Source: Paraburkholderia rhizosphaerae
GTDB taxonomy: Bacteria; Pseudomonadota; Gammaproteobacteria; Burkholderiales; Burkholderiaceae
Length of the DNA stretch: 64,000 nucleotides
Direction: 5' to 3'
NCBI RefSeq assembly: GCF_004366595.1
Contig: NZ_SORE01000011.1
Location: 124,001 to 188,000, forward strand
This document shows, one piece after another, positions 9,501 to 18,935 of this stretch. Below the pieces are notes generated by a model, which did no database searches, was not told the DNA's origin, and saw only the letters and a program-made list of their open reading frames with translations. The translations under genes were made by a program, and so were the position numbers. The stretch's first letter is position 1. Every line of letters begins with the position of its first letter.

Positions 9501-12500
9501 GGGCGTCGCCCTGAAGCGCGCGTCGGCATACAGGATCGGCGCCGCGAGCCGCTGAAAGTCCGCCGCCTCTTCGACCTCCACGTCGAGGTAGCGCAATTGC
9601 ACCTGAGCTTGCGTCCACGCGAGGGTTTTGGCGCGATCGAACGCGTTGCGGTCGTGATGCTGGTCGATGAGATCGAGCAGCTGTGTGCGCGATTCGGCCA
9701 CCACGGTCCAGAACGTGACGCGCACCACCTTGCCGGGCGGTACCCGCACGCGATAGCGCAGCGAGAAGACCGGATCGAGCACCGTACCTGTGGTGTTGGA
9801 GAGCGGACGGTCGCTAACGATCGACTTGGCCGTGCGGGTATTGCCCCCGCGGCCCAGAAAGTGCAGCCGATCCGTTTCGTACTGCGGTTCGGCGACGATC
9901 TCGCCCTCGACCACGGCGAAATGCGCGGCCCAGACCTGAGCCTCGTCATGCGAGCGCGGACGCCGCGTCGCCACCAGCGCTTCGAATTCGGCAAGATGCT
10001 CGGTCTGCACGAACATCCGCGAAAATGCCGGATGGGCGTTGTCGGCAGCTGGCGTGGCCAGTGCGAGTTCGGCGTATGAGGTCAGTTCGATTTCATACGC
10101 GCTGCGCCCGCTGTTCGCGAGCGAGACACGCCGAACTTCGCCGTCCGCTTCGCCGGAAACCAGCACGTCCATGGTCGTGGTCAGCGATCCGTCGCGACGG
10201 GTAAATTCCGCATGATCTTCGCCGAACACGACGTCGCCGTATTCGGCTTCGGCAGCGCACGGTTGCGCGCTGGCAGACCATATCTGGGTGCCCAGCGTAT
10301 CGCGCAGGTAGATAAACGAGCCCCAGTGATCGCGGGTTGCGTCTTCGCGCCAGCGCGTGATCGCGAGTTCACGCCAGCGGCTGTAACCGGCGCCGGTGGC
10401 GGTGAGCATCACCACATACCGTCCATTAGACAGCAGATGCGTAATCGGCGGCCCGCTGGCCGCCGTCGTTTCGGCGACGCGACGTACCGTCGGCAGCATC
10501 GTGCCGGCGTCCGCTGCGGACGTACTCACTTCCTCGGCGCGCGGATGGGCCACTGCGACGTCGCGCGGCATGCGTTCCTGCAGCAGCAGTTCGCTCGCCC
10601 GGATCATCGGCTCGCGATGAAAGCGCGCTCGCATCACTGCATCGAGCAAGGTATTTGCGATTGCAACGATCGTCATGCCCTGATGGTGAGCCATGAAACT
10701 GCGGACGATCGCGAAGTGCTGCGCGTCGGGCAGACGGGCACGGGTAAAATCAAGGGCTTCGTAAAAGCCGTAGCGGCCCATCGCGCCCAGCTTCGCGAGT
10801 TGCGCGTAGTTTTCGAGGGCGGCCTGCGGGGCGACCATGGTCGCCAGACCCGTCGCATAAGGTGCGATGACCCGGTTTTCGGAAAGGCCGCGTTTCAGGC
10901 CGAGGCCGGGTACGCCAAAGTTCGAATACTGATAGTTGAACTCGATGTCGCGAGCCTGATACGCGGACTCCGAGATGCCCCATGGCATGCCGAGCGACCG
11001 CGCGTACGACATCTGCCGTTCCACGACCAGTCGGCTGGTCTGTTCAAGCAGACTGCCGACCGGCGCGCGCATCACCAGCGACGGCATCAGATACTCGAAC
11101 ATCGACCCCGACCACGAAATCAGCGCAGAACCGTTGCCGACCGGCGTCGCGGCGCGACCGAGGCGAAACCAGTGACGCGTCGTCACGTCTGCCTTGGCGA
11201 TGGCAAACAGGCTCGCTAGCCGCGCTTCGGACGCGAGCAGGTCGTAGCAGCTCGTATCGAGGCTGTTATCCGCTTGCGAATAGCCGATCGACAGCAGCTT
11301 GCGATCCTGATCGAGCAGAAACGAGAAGTCCATACCGAGCGCCATCTCGCGCGACGTGTCGGCAAGCGAGCGCAGACGTGCTTGCAAAAGCTGCGGCACG
11401 GCGCCAAGTTGCTGCCGGTCGCGACTGTGTTCGCTCACACTGCGATGCAAGGCCTCGATCCAGAACATCAGATCGGCATAACTGTCGTCGCCGCCGGCCG
11501 GCATGATCGCGCGCGTCGTCTGCGCGGCTTTCCTCGTTAGCCGGATCAGCGACGGCGACAACGCCTCAAGCATCTGCGGGCCACGCAGGTGCGCATCGAT
11601 TTCCTCGAAAATTTCGACGAGCTGTTTGCCATGCTCCGCGTTTGCCGCTGGCAGCGCGTCGACCGCCTCGCGCGCGAGTTGCAGGTGGTCGCGTATTCCG
11701 GATCTGGCAGCCGACGCAAGCGGCGCTTGCAGCCACTCCTCGCACGCGTTGGCGAGCGCGATCAGATGGCCGGCGAGATTGCCGCTATCGACTGACGATA
11801 CATACACGGGCGCCAGGGCCCGCAGGTCCCGCGTGTCGTACCAGTTGTAGAAATGGCCCCTGAAACGCGGAAGTTTCTGCATCGAGACAAATGCGGCTTC
11901 AATGCGATCGGTGGTTTCCACCGTCCCCGCCCAGCCGAAATCTCGAGCGACAACCGCCGACAGCAGATACAGCCCGAGGTTGGTCGGCGAGGTGCGCTGC
12001 GCGACGACCGGCTTCGGGTCTTCCTGGAAATTGTCCGGTGGCAGCATGTTTTCGAGCGGCGTCACAAAGGTCTCGAAGAAGCGCCAGGTACGCCGCGCGA
12101 TCAGGCGCAGGTGCTGGGCGTCTTCGTCAGACATCGCAAATCGCCCCGCGACCGCTGGCGAACGGCTCGACCACAGTGCCAGCGCCGGCGCGGCCAGCCA
12201 CAGCAAGACGAACGGCAATACGAGCGGCCAATGTGCCGGCTCAAAGGTGAGCGCACCGGCGCACAACACAAGTACAAGCGTGATACCGCCGCTCATCTGT
12301 CGATAAAAGCCGCTCAGATCCAGACGCGGGCTGGCCTTGGACTGTGCCGCCGTCGTCCATTCGAGCAAACGGCGACGCGTGATGAACAGGCGCACAAGCG
12401 TCCGGACGATCGCATCGACCATGCGCCATGCCTGATCGGCGACGAATGCGACCGACAAAAAGATTTGCAAGGTAGCAAGCCGCACGTCGGCAGCGAGGGC

Positions 12501-15152
12501 GCGGAAGTGATTGCGCAGGCGGATCCCGGCACGCGGCGGCATGATCGCGAATAGCGTCGGCAGAAACGCGGGAATGGCGAGCGCGCCTGACAACGCCAGG
12601 ATTCCCGCAAGACTGGCGCGGACGGGCATCAACCAGCACAGCGCGAACGCGGCGACCATTGTGGGGGCGAGTAGCGAGCGGCGCAGATTGTCGAGCATCT
12701 TGAAGCGGCCGATGGATGGCATCGCCGGCCGCACGCGGCCCCGATGCCCGACGATCCACGGCAGCAACTGCCAGTCGCCACGCGTCCAGCGATGCTGGCG
12801 TTTTGACGTGACGTCGTAACGCGACGGCACTTCCTCGACTACCTCGACATCGGATGCGAGGCCCGCGCGCGCAAAAATGCCTTCGAACAGATCGTGACTG
12901 AGCAGTGCGTTTTCCGGCACTCGGCCGCGCAACGACGCTTCGAATGCATCGACGTCGTAGATGCCTTTACCGGTAAACGAACCCTCGCCGAAGAGGTCCT
13001 GATAGACGTCGGATACGGCCGCTGCGTAGGGGTCCATCCCGCCTGGGCCGGAGAACACACGCTGATAGAGCGACCCCTCCTGGCCAACGGGCAGCGATGG
13101 CGTCACGCGCGGCTGCAGGATCGCATAGCCGTTAACCACACGCTGTTCGATGTCGCTGAATTGCGGCCGGTTCAGCGGATGCGCCATCTTGCCGATCAGG
13201 CGCAGCGCGGCATCGCGTGGCAGACGCGTGTCGGCATCGAGCGTGATGACGTACCGTACGCCCGATGGCACCTGCGGTGCCCGCCCTGCGATCGGCACAA
13301 AATTCGTATCGGTCGCGCCACGCAGCAGCCGGTTGAGTTCGTGCAGCTTGCCGCGTTTGCGTTCCCAGCCCATCCATTTGTTCTCGCTCGCGTTGTACAC
13401 GCGACGGCGGTACAGCAACAGGAAACGGCTGCCGCCGGGGCCTTGTCCGTGCCGGCGGTTCAGTGCTTCGATGGCGTCGGCAGCGACGGCTAGCAGAGGC
13501 GCATCGCCGGGCAGCACTTCCTCATCGGCATCGAGCCCGTCAGCCAGCAACGCGAACGACAGGTCGCCGCCAGCGCCCGCGAGATGATGCACCTCGAGGC
13601 GTTCGATCTGCTCGCGCAACTCGGCCTCGCTGGTCAGAAGCGTCGGCACGGCGACCAGCGTGCGCAGCGACGACGGCACGCCCGCCGTCAGTTCGAGCCC
13701 GGGTAACGTGACTGCGCCGAAACCCGATGTCACCGCGCGATTGACGAACGCCGTTGCGACCTCCGTGGCAGGCAGGAATGCGCATACGGCAAACAATGCG
13801 AGTAGCCACGCGTCGGTGCCTTGCGGTGGTGCGGTCCAAAGCGTCCACATCGCCCACAAGTCCAGTGCCATCAGCATCGTGGCAGCCGCCAGGATCGCGC
13901 CGACATAGCCGCCGATGCCGAGACGGACACTGAATCGCGTGATCTTCAGACGCGGCGGCGGTCGAAATTTCAATGTGGACTCGAGCGCGCGCCGGCCCTC
14001 GGCGATCAGATGGTAGCCAGGCTCCCCAGCACGTCCCGCACGTACCGTATCGCCCGCCGCTGCAATCGCCGCTTGCGCCGACTGCAGCGCGAGATCTGCC
14101 ACTTCGAGTTCATTCGCGGATGAACCGCGCGCCAGTTGCTCGATCGCGCTGCGGTACAGGTTGCGCGTCGGGAAATCCATCGTGCCGAATGCGCTGCCTG
14201 CGCGCAGCCGCGCATCGACAAGGCTCATACTCTCGAACAGTTCTGTCCAGTCGATGTCGGAAATCAGGCGAATGCTGGTAATCACATTGCGCACCGTGAC
14301 GTTCGATGCACCCTGGTGTTGCTGCGCGCGCTGCACGACCTCATCGACGGAAAGATCCTGGCGTTTCAGCCGCTCTTCCAGCCAGCCGAGCGCCGGCGTG
14401 GTACGCGGATCCTGATCACGCAGCCGTTTAGCGAGTTGCGCAGCAAACGGCTCCGACAACGCGCCCGGCGAACGTGTAGCGATATCCGCTTCCAGTGCGG
14501 AACGCGCGCTGCCCGATTCGAGCAGACGCTCGGTGAGCGCGTCGGCATCCGCATGTGCGGTGCGGCCCGCGGTCATCTGGTCGGCGAGACGTCGCAGGTT
14601 TTCGATCAGCACGATGCGCAGCGTGATCGCCACCGCCCACAATTCGCCGATCGTCAGCGGCTGAATCCGTTGGTAGGCGTCGATGAAACGCCGCAGCACC
14701 TGCGGGTCGAAGTGACTGTCAGTATGGGCAACGAATGCCCACGCAAGGCCGAATACGCGCGGATAGCCGGCGAACGGACCCTCGGCGAGCTTGGGCAACT
14801 GACGGTAGTAGCCTGGCGGCAGGTCGTCGCGAATCTCGCGGATCTGTTGCTCGACGAGGTGATAGTTGTCGAGCAGCCATTCGGCCGCAGGCTCCACGCC
14901 CCGGCCGCTCTCCAGTTCTGCGGCACTCGCGCGGTAAGCTGCGAGCAGGACGGCGGCATTGTCGTTGAGCCGCGTGTGCAGAGCCAGCACGACGGGTGGT
15001 TTGCTCGTCACCGGCTGGGCCGCGGCGAGGCTCTGCGCGTGCTGCTCGAGACGCTCGACGCCGAATAGTTCATCGCGCACTGGCGCGGTGTCTGTCCACG
15101 GTGGTGAGCGTGAACGAAATCGTATCGTGTACTGAAGCAATGTGTTGTTCAC
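6546..15152 (-). CDS. ndvB: Cyclic beta-1,2-glucan synthase (GT84 plus GH94 type)
   Basis: A 2868-residue membrane protein of the NdvB/ChvB family, which makes periplasmic cyclic beta-glucans from UDP-glucose for osmotic adaptation and host interaction. It has several hydrophobic segments in the first 1050 residues (for example around LGIGGYVGAILAAATMLM and VLVLCAGALTFE). The glycosyltransferase core is between them, with ITLDADTRLPRDAALRL (DxD) and HRWTRGDWQ. The C-terminal half has carbohydrate-binding and GH94 phosphorylase-like repeats, including TGDWNDGMNRIG, ENGGQYSHAAMW and GSAGWMYRAGVEG. The GTG at 15152 gives a length matching characterised homologues (about 2830-2870), with AAGG a few bases upstream; an upstream in-frame start would add 84 atypical residues. 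It is the largest cargo gene of Tn1 and is uninterrupted. Confidence 0.92.
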   Translation of the reverse strand: MNNTLLQYTIRFRSRSPPWTDTAPVRDELFGVERLEQHAQSLAAAQPVTSKPPVVLALHTRLNDNAAVLLAAYRASAAELESGRGVEPAAEWLLDNYHLVEQQIREIRDDLPPGYYRQLPKLAEGPFAGYPRVFGLAWAFVAHTDSHFDPQVLRRFIDAYQRIQPLTIGELWAVAITLRIVLIENLRRLADQMTAGRTAHADADALTERLLESGSARSALEADIATRSPGALSEPFAAQLAKRLRDQDPRTTPALGWLEERLKRQDLSVDEVVQRAQQHQGASNVTVRNVITSIRLISDIDWTELFESMSLVDARLRAGSAFGTMDFPTRNLYRSAIEQLARGSSANELEVADLALQSAQAAIAAAGDTVRAGRAGEPGYHLIAEGRRALESTLKFRPPPRLKITRFSVRLGIGGYVGAILAAATMLMALDLWAMWTLWTAPPQGTDAWLLALFAVCAFLPATEVATAFVNRAVTSGFGAVTLPGLELTAGVPSSLRTLVAVPTLLTSEAELREQIERLEVHHLAGAGGDLSFALLADGLDADEEVLPGDAPLLAVAADAIEALNRRHGQGPGGSRFLLLYRRRVYNASENKWMGWERKRGKLHELNRLLRGATDTNFVPIAGRAPQVPSGVRYVITLDADTRLPRDAALRLIGKMAHPLNRPQFSDIEQRVVNGYAILQPRVTPSLPVGQEGSLYQRVFSGPGGMDPYAAAVSDVYQDLFGEGSFTGKGIYDVDAFEASLRGRVPENALLSHDLFEGIFARAGLASDVEVVEEVPSRYDVTSKRQHRWTRGDWQLLPWIVGHRGRVRPAMPSIGRFKMLDNLRRSLLAPTMVAAFALCWLMPVRASLAGILALSGALAIPAFLPTLFAIMPPRAGIRLRNHFRALAADVRLATLQIFLSVAFVADQAWRMVDAIVRTLVRLFITRRRLLEWTTAAQSKASPRLDLSGFYRQMSGGITLVLVLCAGALTFEPAHWPLVLPFVLLWLAAPALALWSSRSPAVAGRFAMSDEDAQHLRLIARRTWRFFETFVTPLENMLPPDNFQEDPKPVVAQRTSPTNLGLYLLSAVVARDFGWAGTVETTDRIEAAFVSMQKLPRFRGHFYNWYDTRDLRALAPVYVSSVDSGNLAGHLIALANACEEWLQAPLASAARSGIRDHLQLAREAVDALPAANAEHGKQLVEIFEEIDAHLRGPQMLEALSPSLIRLTRKAAQTTRAIMPAGGDDSYADLMFWIEALHRSVSEHSRDRQQLGAVPQLLQARLRSLADTSREMALGMDFSFLLDQDRKLLSIGYSQADNSLDTSCYDLLASEARLASLFAIAKADVTTRHWFRLGRAATPVGNGSALISWSGSMFEYLMPSLVMRAPVGSLLEQTSRLVVERQMSYARSLGMPWGISESAYQARDIEFNYQYSNFGVPGLGLKRGLSENRVIAPYATGLATMVAPQAALENYAQLAKLGAMGRYGFYEALDFTRARLPDAQHFAIVRSFMAHHQGMTIVAIANTLLDAVMRARFHREPMIRASELLLQERMPRDVAVAHPRAEEVSTSAADAGTMLPTVRRVAETTAASGPPITHLLSNGRYVVMLTATGAGYSRWRELAITRWREDATRDHWGSFIYLRDTLGTQIWSASAQPCAAEAEYGDVVFGEDHAEFTRRDGSLTTTMDVLVSGEADGEVRRVSLANSGRSAYEIELTSYAELALATPAADNAHPAFSRMFVQTEHLAEFEALVATRRPRSHDEAQVWAAHFAVVEGEIVAEPQYETDRLHFLGRGGNTRTAKSIVSDRPLSNTTGTVLDPVFSLRYRVRVPPGKVVRVTFWTVVAESRTQLLDLIDQHHDRNAFDRAKTLAWTQAQVQLRYLDVEVEEAADFQRLAAPILYADARFRATPDAIVRGAGPQSALWPHGISGDLPIVLLRIGDVDDIAQVRQLLKAHEYWRMKRLAVDLVIVNERGSSYIQELQGTIETAVRSSQSRPRFDGELAQGSIYVLRADLMSVETRALLLSAARIALLARRGAIAAQLGYLTQMPARSPAPRRQKTAWFSPWQEHSDASAVPTLTAGLEFFNGLGGFARNGHEYVTVLTGQTSTPAPWINVIANGGFGFQVAAEGTGYTWADSSRENQLTPWSNDPVEDPAGEAIYVRDESTGDVWTPTAQPIRDGGVYVARHGYGYSRFEHEANGIALGLLQYVPLADPLKITRLTLRNLSGRRRRLSVTAWLEWVLGTSRGASAPFVMTEIDSLTRAMLARNPWSTAFGTRVAFADLSGRQTAWTANRTEFLGRHGDAAAPAALTGNASLSGATGAGLDPCAALQTFVELEPQETVEVVAFVGQCASVAEARALIERYRTANLDTVLADVTRHWQNVLGAVQVKTPDRAMDLMLNGWLLYQTLSCRIEARSAFYQASGAYGFRDQLQDMMALTHVRPDETRRHLLRAASRQFVEGDFQHWWLPHSGQGVRTRISDDRLWLAYAAATYIGCTGDRAVLEEVVPFLDGPQLQPGEHDTFFQPMLAEESASLFEHCARGLDQCIELTGAHGLPLIGTGDWNDGMNRIGANGKGESVWLGWLLLRTIELFAPFAQCRDSARGERWRVHAVSVRDALERDAWDSEWYRRATFDDGSWVGSNTNDECRIDSIAQSWAVLSGAAEPQRAQLAMAALDKHLIRPDDGIALLFTPPFDKSLHDPGYIKGYPPGLRENGGQYSHAAMWAIFAFAKLHDGNRAAGLFSLLNPVNHARTPIETERYKVEPYVVAADVYSVAPHVGRGGWTWYTGSAGWMYRAGVEGILGIRREGDFLVVNPCIPDSWPGFEATVYVHSTRYEIRVESAPEHRAMRIVLDSQPIDCSGEGVYVPLDAGSHRLSITLCRGHTEKIDSPEPAP

Positions 15153-15520
15153 AGACGCCTTTTTTCTGCGGTTAGGTGACTTCGGCGAACGAGCCAAAAC
15201 CCGCGCGCGATATTGTTGAAAGGTCTGCCGGACGCCATCGCTACGATGATCCGTGGACGTGAGCACGAATTGCCGGCATGACCAACTCCGGCGCACTGGC
15301 GCGTGTGGCGGCACGGGTGCAGCCGCGCCAGTAGAGGAGACGTATGCCTGACTTTGCTTTGTTTTACGCGTGCGGTGTGTCGCGAGTGTTATGCGACTAG
15401 TCAACAGGAAGGGAGAAAATGGGCCGGCCCCAGGCTAACCCGTATGGCACCGGACAAGCGGTGCGCGACGAAACGGAAGATCACGGGACGCAGACTGAAC
15501 CTGCGTCTGTTAAGTGCCGG
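15153..15520. other. Upstream region of the glucan synthase
   Basis: About 370 bp between the glucan synthase start and the small gene at 15521. It must contain the promoter of the glucan synthase; no operator or coding frame is convincing. Confidence 0.5.
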
Positions 15521-15658
15521 TTATTTCTTCTTCGTCGGGGAGCTGGCGGAGGTCTTCGGAGCGGTTGTCCCGGAAAGATCCGCTGCAGGAGGCGGTATTT
15601 TCTTGGGCTGTTTCGGTTTTTTTGCCTCGCGATTGCCGCGCAATTGACCCTTTGACAT
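15521..15658 (-). CDS. Small basic Lys/Pro-rich protein (45 aa)
   Basis: The ATG at 15656-15658 is preceded by CTGGAG with normal spacing. The product begins MSKGQLRGNREAKKPKQPKK and continues as a proline-, serine- and lysine-rich tail ending in KKK. It has no membrane segment or known domain. Proteins that look like this occur widely in Burkholderia genomes as hypotheticals, to my knowledge without assigned function. The longer in-frame extension upstream of this start is not protein-like. Confidence 0.7.
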   Translation of the reverse strand: MSKGQLRGNREAKKPKQPKKIPPPAADLSGTTAPKTSASSPTKKK

Positions 15659-15848
15659 CGTGTTTCTCCAGTTACTTCGACCGCGGAAGCGGCCGCCTTG
15701 TCCATTCTGCGCGCATTTGCCGGTTCCGTCGCGATCTATTTGATGAGCAGGCAGCTCGCGCGAGCCGGCCAGGGCGGCGATCAGATGCGGAAGAAATGCG
15801 GTGCAACGATGCCCGTTCAGGGTCCGGCATGCGCGAACCTCAGCAACA

Positions 15849-16067
15849 TCAACGTCTTTCCGGTGCAACGTCCCAAACCTGCCAGAGGTGTGCGCTTACG
15901 TTGACACGGCCGTCCCAGTCGTCTGCGCTCATCGTAGAACGCTCGCGGGCAAGGAACCCGGCCAGCCAACACAGGGAAGCCTCCGCAGCTGGCCTGCTTG
16001 ACCTTTCTTCGACGGTCGTGCGAAACAGTTCAAGGATTGCTTCCACATTGATGTATGGCCTGTTCAT
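15849..16067 (-). CDS. Conserved small protein, MNRPYINV family (72 aa)
   Basis: Start at ATG 16065-16067 with GAGGAGATCGTG just upstream, a good ribosome-binding site. The product begins MNRPYINVEAILELF and contains CWLAGFLARERSTM in the middle. I do not recognise a named domain. A second, frameshifted copy lies at 19237-19393 on the opposite strand and shares the ribosome-binding site, the N-terminus and the WLAGF segment, which supports this frame as a real gene. Function unknown. Confidence 0.65.
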   Translation of the reverse strand: MNRPYINVEAILELFRTTVEERSSRPAAEASLCWLAGFLARERSTMSADDWDGRVNVSAHLWQVWDVAPERR

Positions 16068-16383
16068 CACGATCTCCTCGTGAACTTCGAGGGTGGATTC
16101 TGCGCAATCCATCTGGTGCGCTCCGCCTTCCGTTGTCGAGCCCCACGCTTAGCAATGCGTCAGGTCCACCAATTCTGAGCTCCGCTAATTTGACCACGTT
16201 TCCTCTTTGCCATATCCGTTATATTTCGCTCGGAAAATTCGCCGAACCTGCGCCCCGCATCGCCTCGGTAGCGTCGATCGCCACACCTTTACGGTTTCGT
16301 ACTCGGCCCCGATCGTGTCGGGGCTGCCGGATAATCGGCATGACGTCATTTGCCGTCGCGTTCCATTTCGCCCGCTTCGGCAA
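16068..16383. other. Gene-free stretch
   Basis: About 315 bp between the small gene and the 3' end of the protease gene. Nothing recognisable; the open frames crossing it have shadow-like composition. Confidence 0.45.
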
Positions 16384-17391
16384 TCAGAAACTGGTCAGAG
16401 TCATCAGAACGTCCGAATACCAGGCACTGTTGAGGCCCAGCGTCTCGTCAATGTGCAAATCTCGCGCGCCCATATCAATGGCAGACGAATGCACGCCGAG
16501 AAGCATCCATGGCAGGCGCGCGCCGGTTGTCGCTTGTCCGGTCGATACGTTGCTCATGACGACGGGCGCGCCGCTAGTGCCACGGTGCGTCCGCGCATCG
16601 GTAATGAAACATCCTTTGCCCTGAAAGCGCAGGCCGAACGCTGATGCTATGACGCCTTGCCGCACCACAGGTAGATGGTGCAGTGAATCGTGAAAGCCGA
16701 GCGGAAATCCGACGACCAGCACCGAAGCGCCAACTGGCACGACGTCCCCCGGCCTGGGCAGGTGCTCGGGGCCAAACGAGCTGAATACCGCGTTCGCCGG
16801 CAGCCGATCCCTGTGAATCTCGAGCACCGCCACGTCAATTGAGCCGGCGTCGTCTTCGCCTTGCCGCCAAAGGCTGACGCCTTCCGCATACAAGGGGATG
16901 GAGAACCACGTCGAGGCACCGAGATCGTCGGGATCGATGTGAAGCTCGATCTCCAACCTGTCCGGAAAGTGTCCGCTTGGCTCGTCGCTGATGACGTGGC
17001 GACTCGTCACCAGAAAGAGCCGCCCGTCACGCGCGAAAAAGAAACTGCTGGCATTCGTCAGATGGTCCGTATGCGCGAAGGTCCGGACGCGCGCCCCCGT
17101 GAGAAGCAGCGCATCCGCGGCCGGCCTGGATAGCGCCGCGCGTATCCCGGAAGAAGTTGGCGGCAAATTCGCTCGATCACGGACGAACTGTCCGATCAAC
17201 TGAAGCAGAGCATCGCGTTGCGGCCCTGCCTGCCCTGACGACAGGAACGTCGCAACGGAAATCTCGGATGGCCGGCCTCCTGACGCGGCGTTCGGGACAT
17301 GGTGAACGACGGGAAGTTCGTCAGCTCCGATACCCAGGAGCCACGTGTCGCCATTCGGGCCCACGTACAGCTCGACGGAATTGGCTTTCAT
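16384..17391 (-). CDS. Trypsin-like serine protease (335 aa)
   Basis: A trypsin-2-like peptidase domain occupies about residues 105-310. The catalytic triad is visible: His132 in VTSRHV, Asp186 in GSIDVAVLE and Ser273 in HRGTSGAPVV. The preceding 100 residues form a separate N-terminal part beginning MKANSVELYVGPNGDTW that I cannot assign. There is no signal peptide, so it is probably cytoplasmic. Similar stand-alone cytoplasmic trypsin-fold proteins can act in quality control or conflict systems, but nothing adjacent indicates a partner. It lies in Tn1 cargo. Confidence 0.85.
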   Translation of the reverse strand: MKANSVELYVGPNGDTWLLGIGADELPVVHHVPNAASGGRPSEISVATFLSSGQAGPQRDALLQLIGQFVRDRANLPPTSSGIRAALSRPAADALLLTGARVRTFAHTDHLTNASSFFFARDGRLFLVTSRHVISDEPSGHFPDRLEIELHIDPDDLGASTWFSIPLYAEGVSLWRQGEDDAGSIDVAVLEIHRDRLPANAVFSSFGPEHLPRPGDVVPVGASVLVVGFPLGFHDSLHHLPVVRQGVIASAFGLRFQGKGCFITDARTHRGTSGAPVVMSNVSTGQATTGARLPWMLLGVHSSAIDMGARDLHIDETLGLNSAWYSDVLMTLTSF

Positions 17392-17497
17392 CGCTGAGTC
17401 TCCTGTTGTGGTCCGTATCTCGCGCGGAGGTGAGGACGATCGGGAAGCCGCTCGTTATGCAGATGTGAGGAACGGCGCCAGGCCACGCGGTTAGCCC

Positions 17498-17731
17498 TCA
17501 TGCGGGGCCGAGGAGCGTGTCGATTGCAGCTTGCCCCGCGCTTTCCCCGATGAGATAAGACCAGCGCCGCGTGAAAGGGCCGTTACGAATCTCGATGCGG
17601 TGACCTCGATGGCCGAGCACGCTAAGGTTGGCCCCGCCTTTGATCTGGAAAGTCACGTCATAAAGGTCTTCGGCAGAAGCCACCAAAGTGACGTGGATCT
17701 CAAAGCCACGGTAGGGAATGATGCGGTACAT
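17498..17731 (-). CDS. Small protein of the YRGxE family, copy 1 (77 aa)
   Basis: Starts MYRIIPYRGFEIHV, with GGAG upstream of the ATG. It is clearly paralogous to the protein at 22101-22361: both have YRGFEIHVTL, SAEDxY(D/E)V, QIKGG, NGPFTRRW or HGPFTRRW and AGQAAID at matching positions. Predicted to be a compact alpha/beta protein without a membrane segment. Less similar small proteins with YRG(L/Y)E near the N-terminus are at 18081 and 23863. Function unknown. Confidence 0.75.
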   Translation of the reverse strand: MYRIIPYRGFEIHVTLVASAEDLYDVTFQIKGGANLSVLGHRGHRIEIRNGPFTRRWSYLIGESAGQAAIDTLLGPA

Positions 17732-18080
17732 GAGGAGGCGCTCCTGGAAGTAAAGTCACGCGCCTCTTGTCGGGACTGTGCGGCAATGCCTCGATTATAG
17801 GCAGTTAAGTCTGCGCACGCCTGCGCCTGACCGACTGCGCCATCGCGCACTAGTTGAGCCTGGAAATATCGCTATACAAACTCTTCAAAGCGCGTAGGAT
17901 GGATGCAGTCGACTAAGTGCCCAATGGAGCACCTGGCGACCATCAGCAGCGCTTTCGGCGATCCCTAAGGGGATCTGTCAGTGATCGGAGACCGTGCAAC
18001 GCGGTCACTCTGTCAGCACTACCGATATTGCTCCACGCTCCTTTTCCTGTTTGCCGCCTCGCGCGGCGCGAGGTTATCCC
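17732..18080. other. Intergenic stretch between divergent small genes
   Basis: About 350 bp holding the promoters of the leftward gene at 17731 and the rightward gene at 18081. No clear motif. Confidence 0.45.
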
Positions 18081-18458
18081 ATGACAGTCAAATTCCGCCT
18101 GTATCGCGGCCTGGAAATCTATCCGCTCGTCTTTCCCCGTCGTCCTACCATATCCGGTCGTGGGCACGACTACGAGGAAGGCTTCGATGCCGCCGTGCGC
18201 ATTCAGGAGCCGACAGTCGAACGCGTTCCGTCGCGCAGCCGCGTGTTCAGGCTCGTTACACAAAGTGCGTATCGAAGCGCGGGAGACGCGCGGCGCGCAT
18301 GCACGACTTACGCGGAACAGATGATCGACAACTGCCCGCCGGATGAGGCGTTCTTTGAATGGGACACGGGCGAGCCCGTGAGCATCGAAACAGAACGGGA
18401 TGCACTAGGCAGCCCTGCGCCGACCAAACGCCCGATCTTTGCTGACTTCACAAGGTGA
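18081..18458 (+). CDS. Small YRGLE-containing protein (125 aa)
   Basis: Begins MTVKFRLYRGLEIYPLVFPR; the first 80 residues are alpha/beta-like and share the Y-R-G-x-E start with the neighbouring small proteins. The C-terminal 40 residues are acidic and include FFEWDTGEPV. The ATG at 18081 is chosen because the longer frame upstream is not conserved in style. It lies 10 bp upstream of the next gene on the same strand, so the two are probably cotranscribed. Function unknown. Confidence 0.65.
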   Translation: MTVKFRLYRGLEIYPLVFPRRPTISGRGHDYEEGFDAAVRIQEPTVERVPSRSRVFRLVTQSAYRSAGDARRACTTYAEQMIDNCPPDEAFFEWDTGEPVSIETERDALGSPAPTKRPIFADFTR

Positions 18459-18468
18459 TCCGAATACC

Positions 18469-18699
18469 ATGCAACTCATTCTCCCTAATTACCGCATCGA
18501 CCCGACACCGCGCAGGGCCGATGGAGAATATATGGCGCATGCACGCATCAGCGCCCATACCGCGGACGGCAGCGAAGCCGATGTCTTCATGAGCGGCGAC
18601 CTTGCAGGCTTTGACCTGCGCGACGACGCTGTCCGTTACGCAACCGGCTGGGCAACGGAATGGCTCGAACGACGCTACGGCTGGCCGCATAGGACTTGA
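18469..18699 (+). CDS. Conserved small protein (76 aa)
   Basis: The ATG at 18469 follows AAGGTGA at 18452-18458. The product begins MQLILPNYRIDPTPRRADGE and contains FMSGDLAGFDLRDDA and ATEWLERRYG, a pattern of a beta-rich start and a final amphipathic helix. This composition is typical of small conserved Burkholderia proteins, but I cannot name the family with certainty. Probably cotranscribed with the gene ending at 18458. Confidence 0.65.
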   Translation: MQLILPNYRIDPTPRRADGEYMAHARISAHTADGSEADVFMSGDLAGFDLRDDAVRYATGWATEWLERRYGWPHRT

Positions 18700-18797
18700 G
18701 TGCGATCCAGAGGTGCAACTTGCGCGGCCCGCGCTGGACAACCTATCTTAGCCAGTCGCAGGCATCCTGGGACCGCGTGCGATCGGGATTGTCCCTT

Positions 18798-18935
18798 TTA
18801 TCGTCGGATTCTGGAAATCAGGCTGATCAGGTAGCTAGCCACAACCAGACCACAGGTCGCAGCCGCGACTACAAAATAAAGGGTGATGAAAATCGACACC
18901 ACCCATTCAAAGACCAAAGCGACGATGGTTGCCAT
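18798..18935 (-). CDS. Small membrane protein (45 aa)
   Basis: The ATG at 18933-18935 opens a short frame beginning MATIVALVFEWVVSIF, followed by a second hydrophobic run and ending SLISRIRR before TAA at 18798-18800. Almost the whole chain is hydrophobic with a basic C-terminus, like many one- or two-span small membrane proteins. No good ribosome-binding site is visible, which lowers confidence. Confidence 0.45.
   Translation of the reverse strand: MATIVALVFEWVVSIFITLYFVVAAATCGLVVASYLISLISRIRR

Noticed and set aside
10212..11219. 335-codon plus-strand frame, and many others within 6.5-15.2 kb
   Set aside because: All lie antisense to the glucan synthase, whose continuous 2868 codons and family motifs explain the region.
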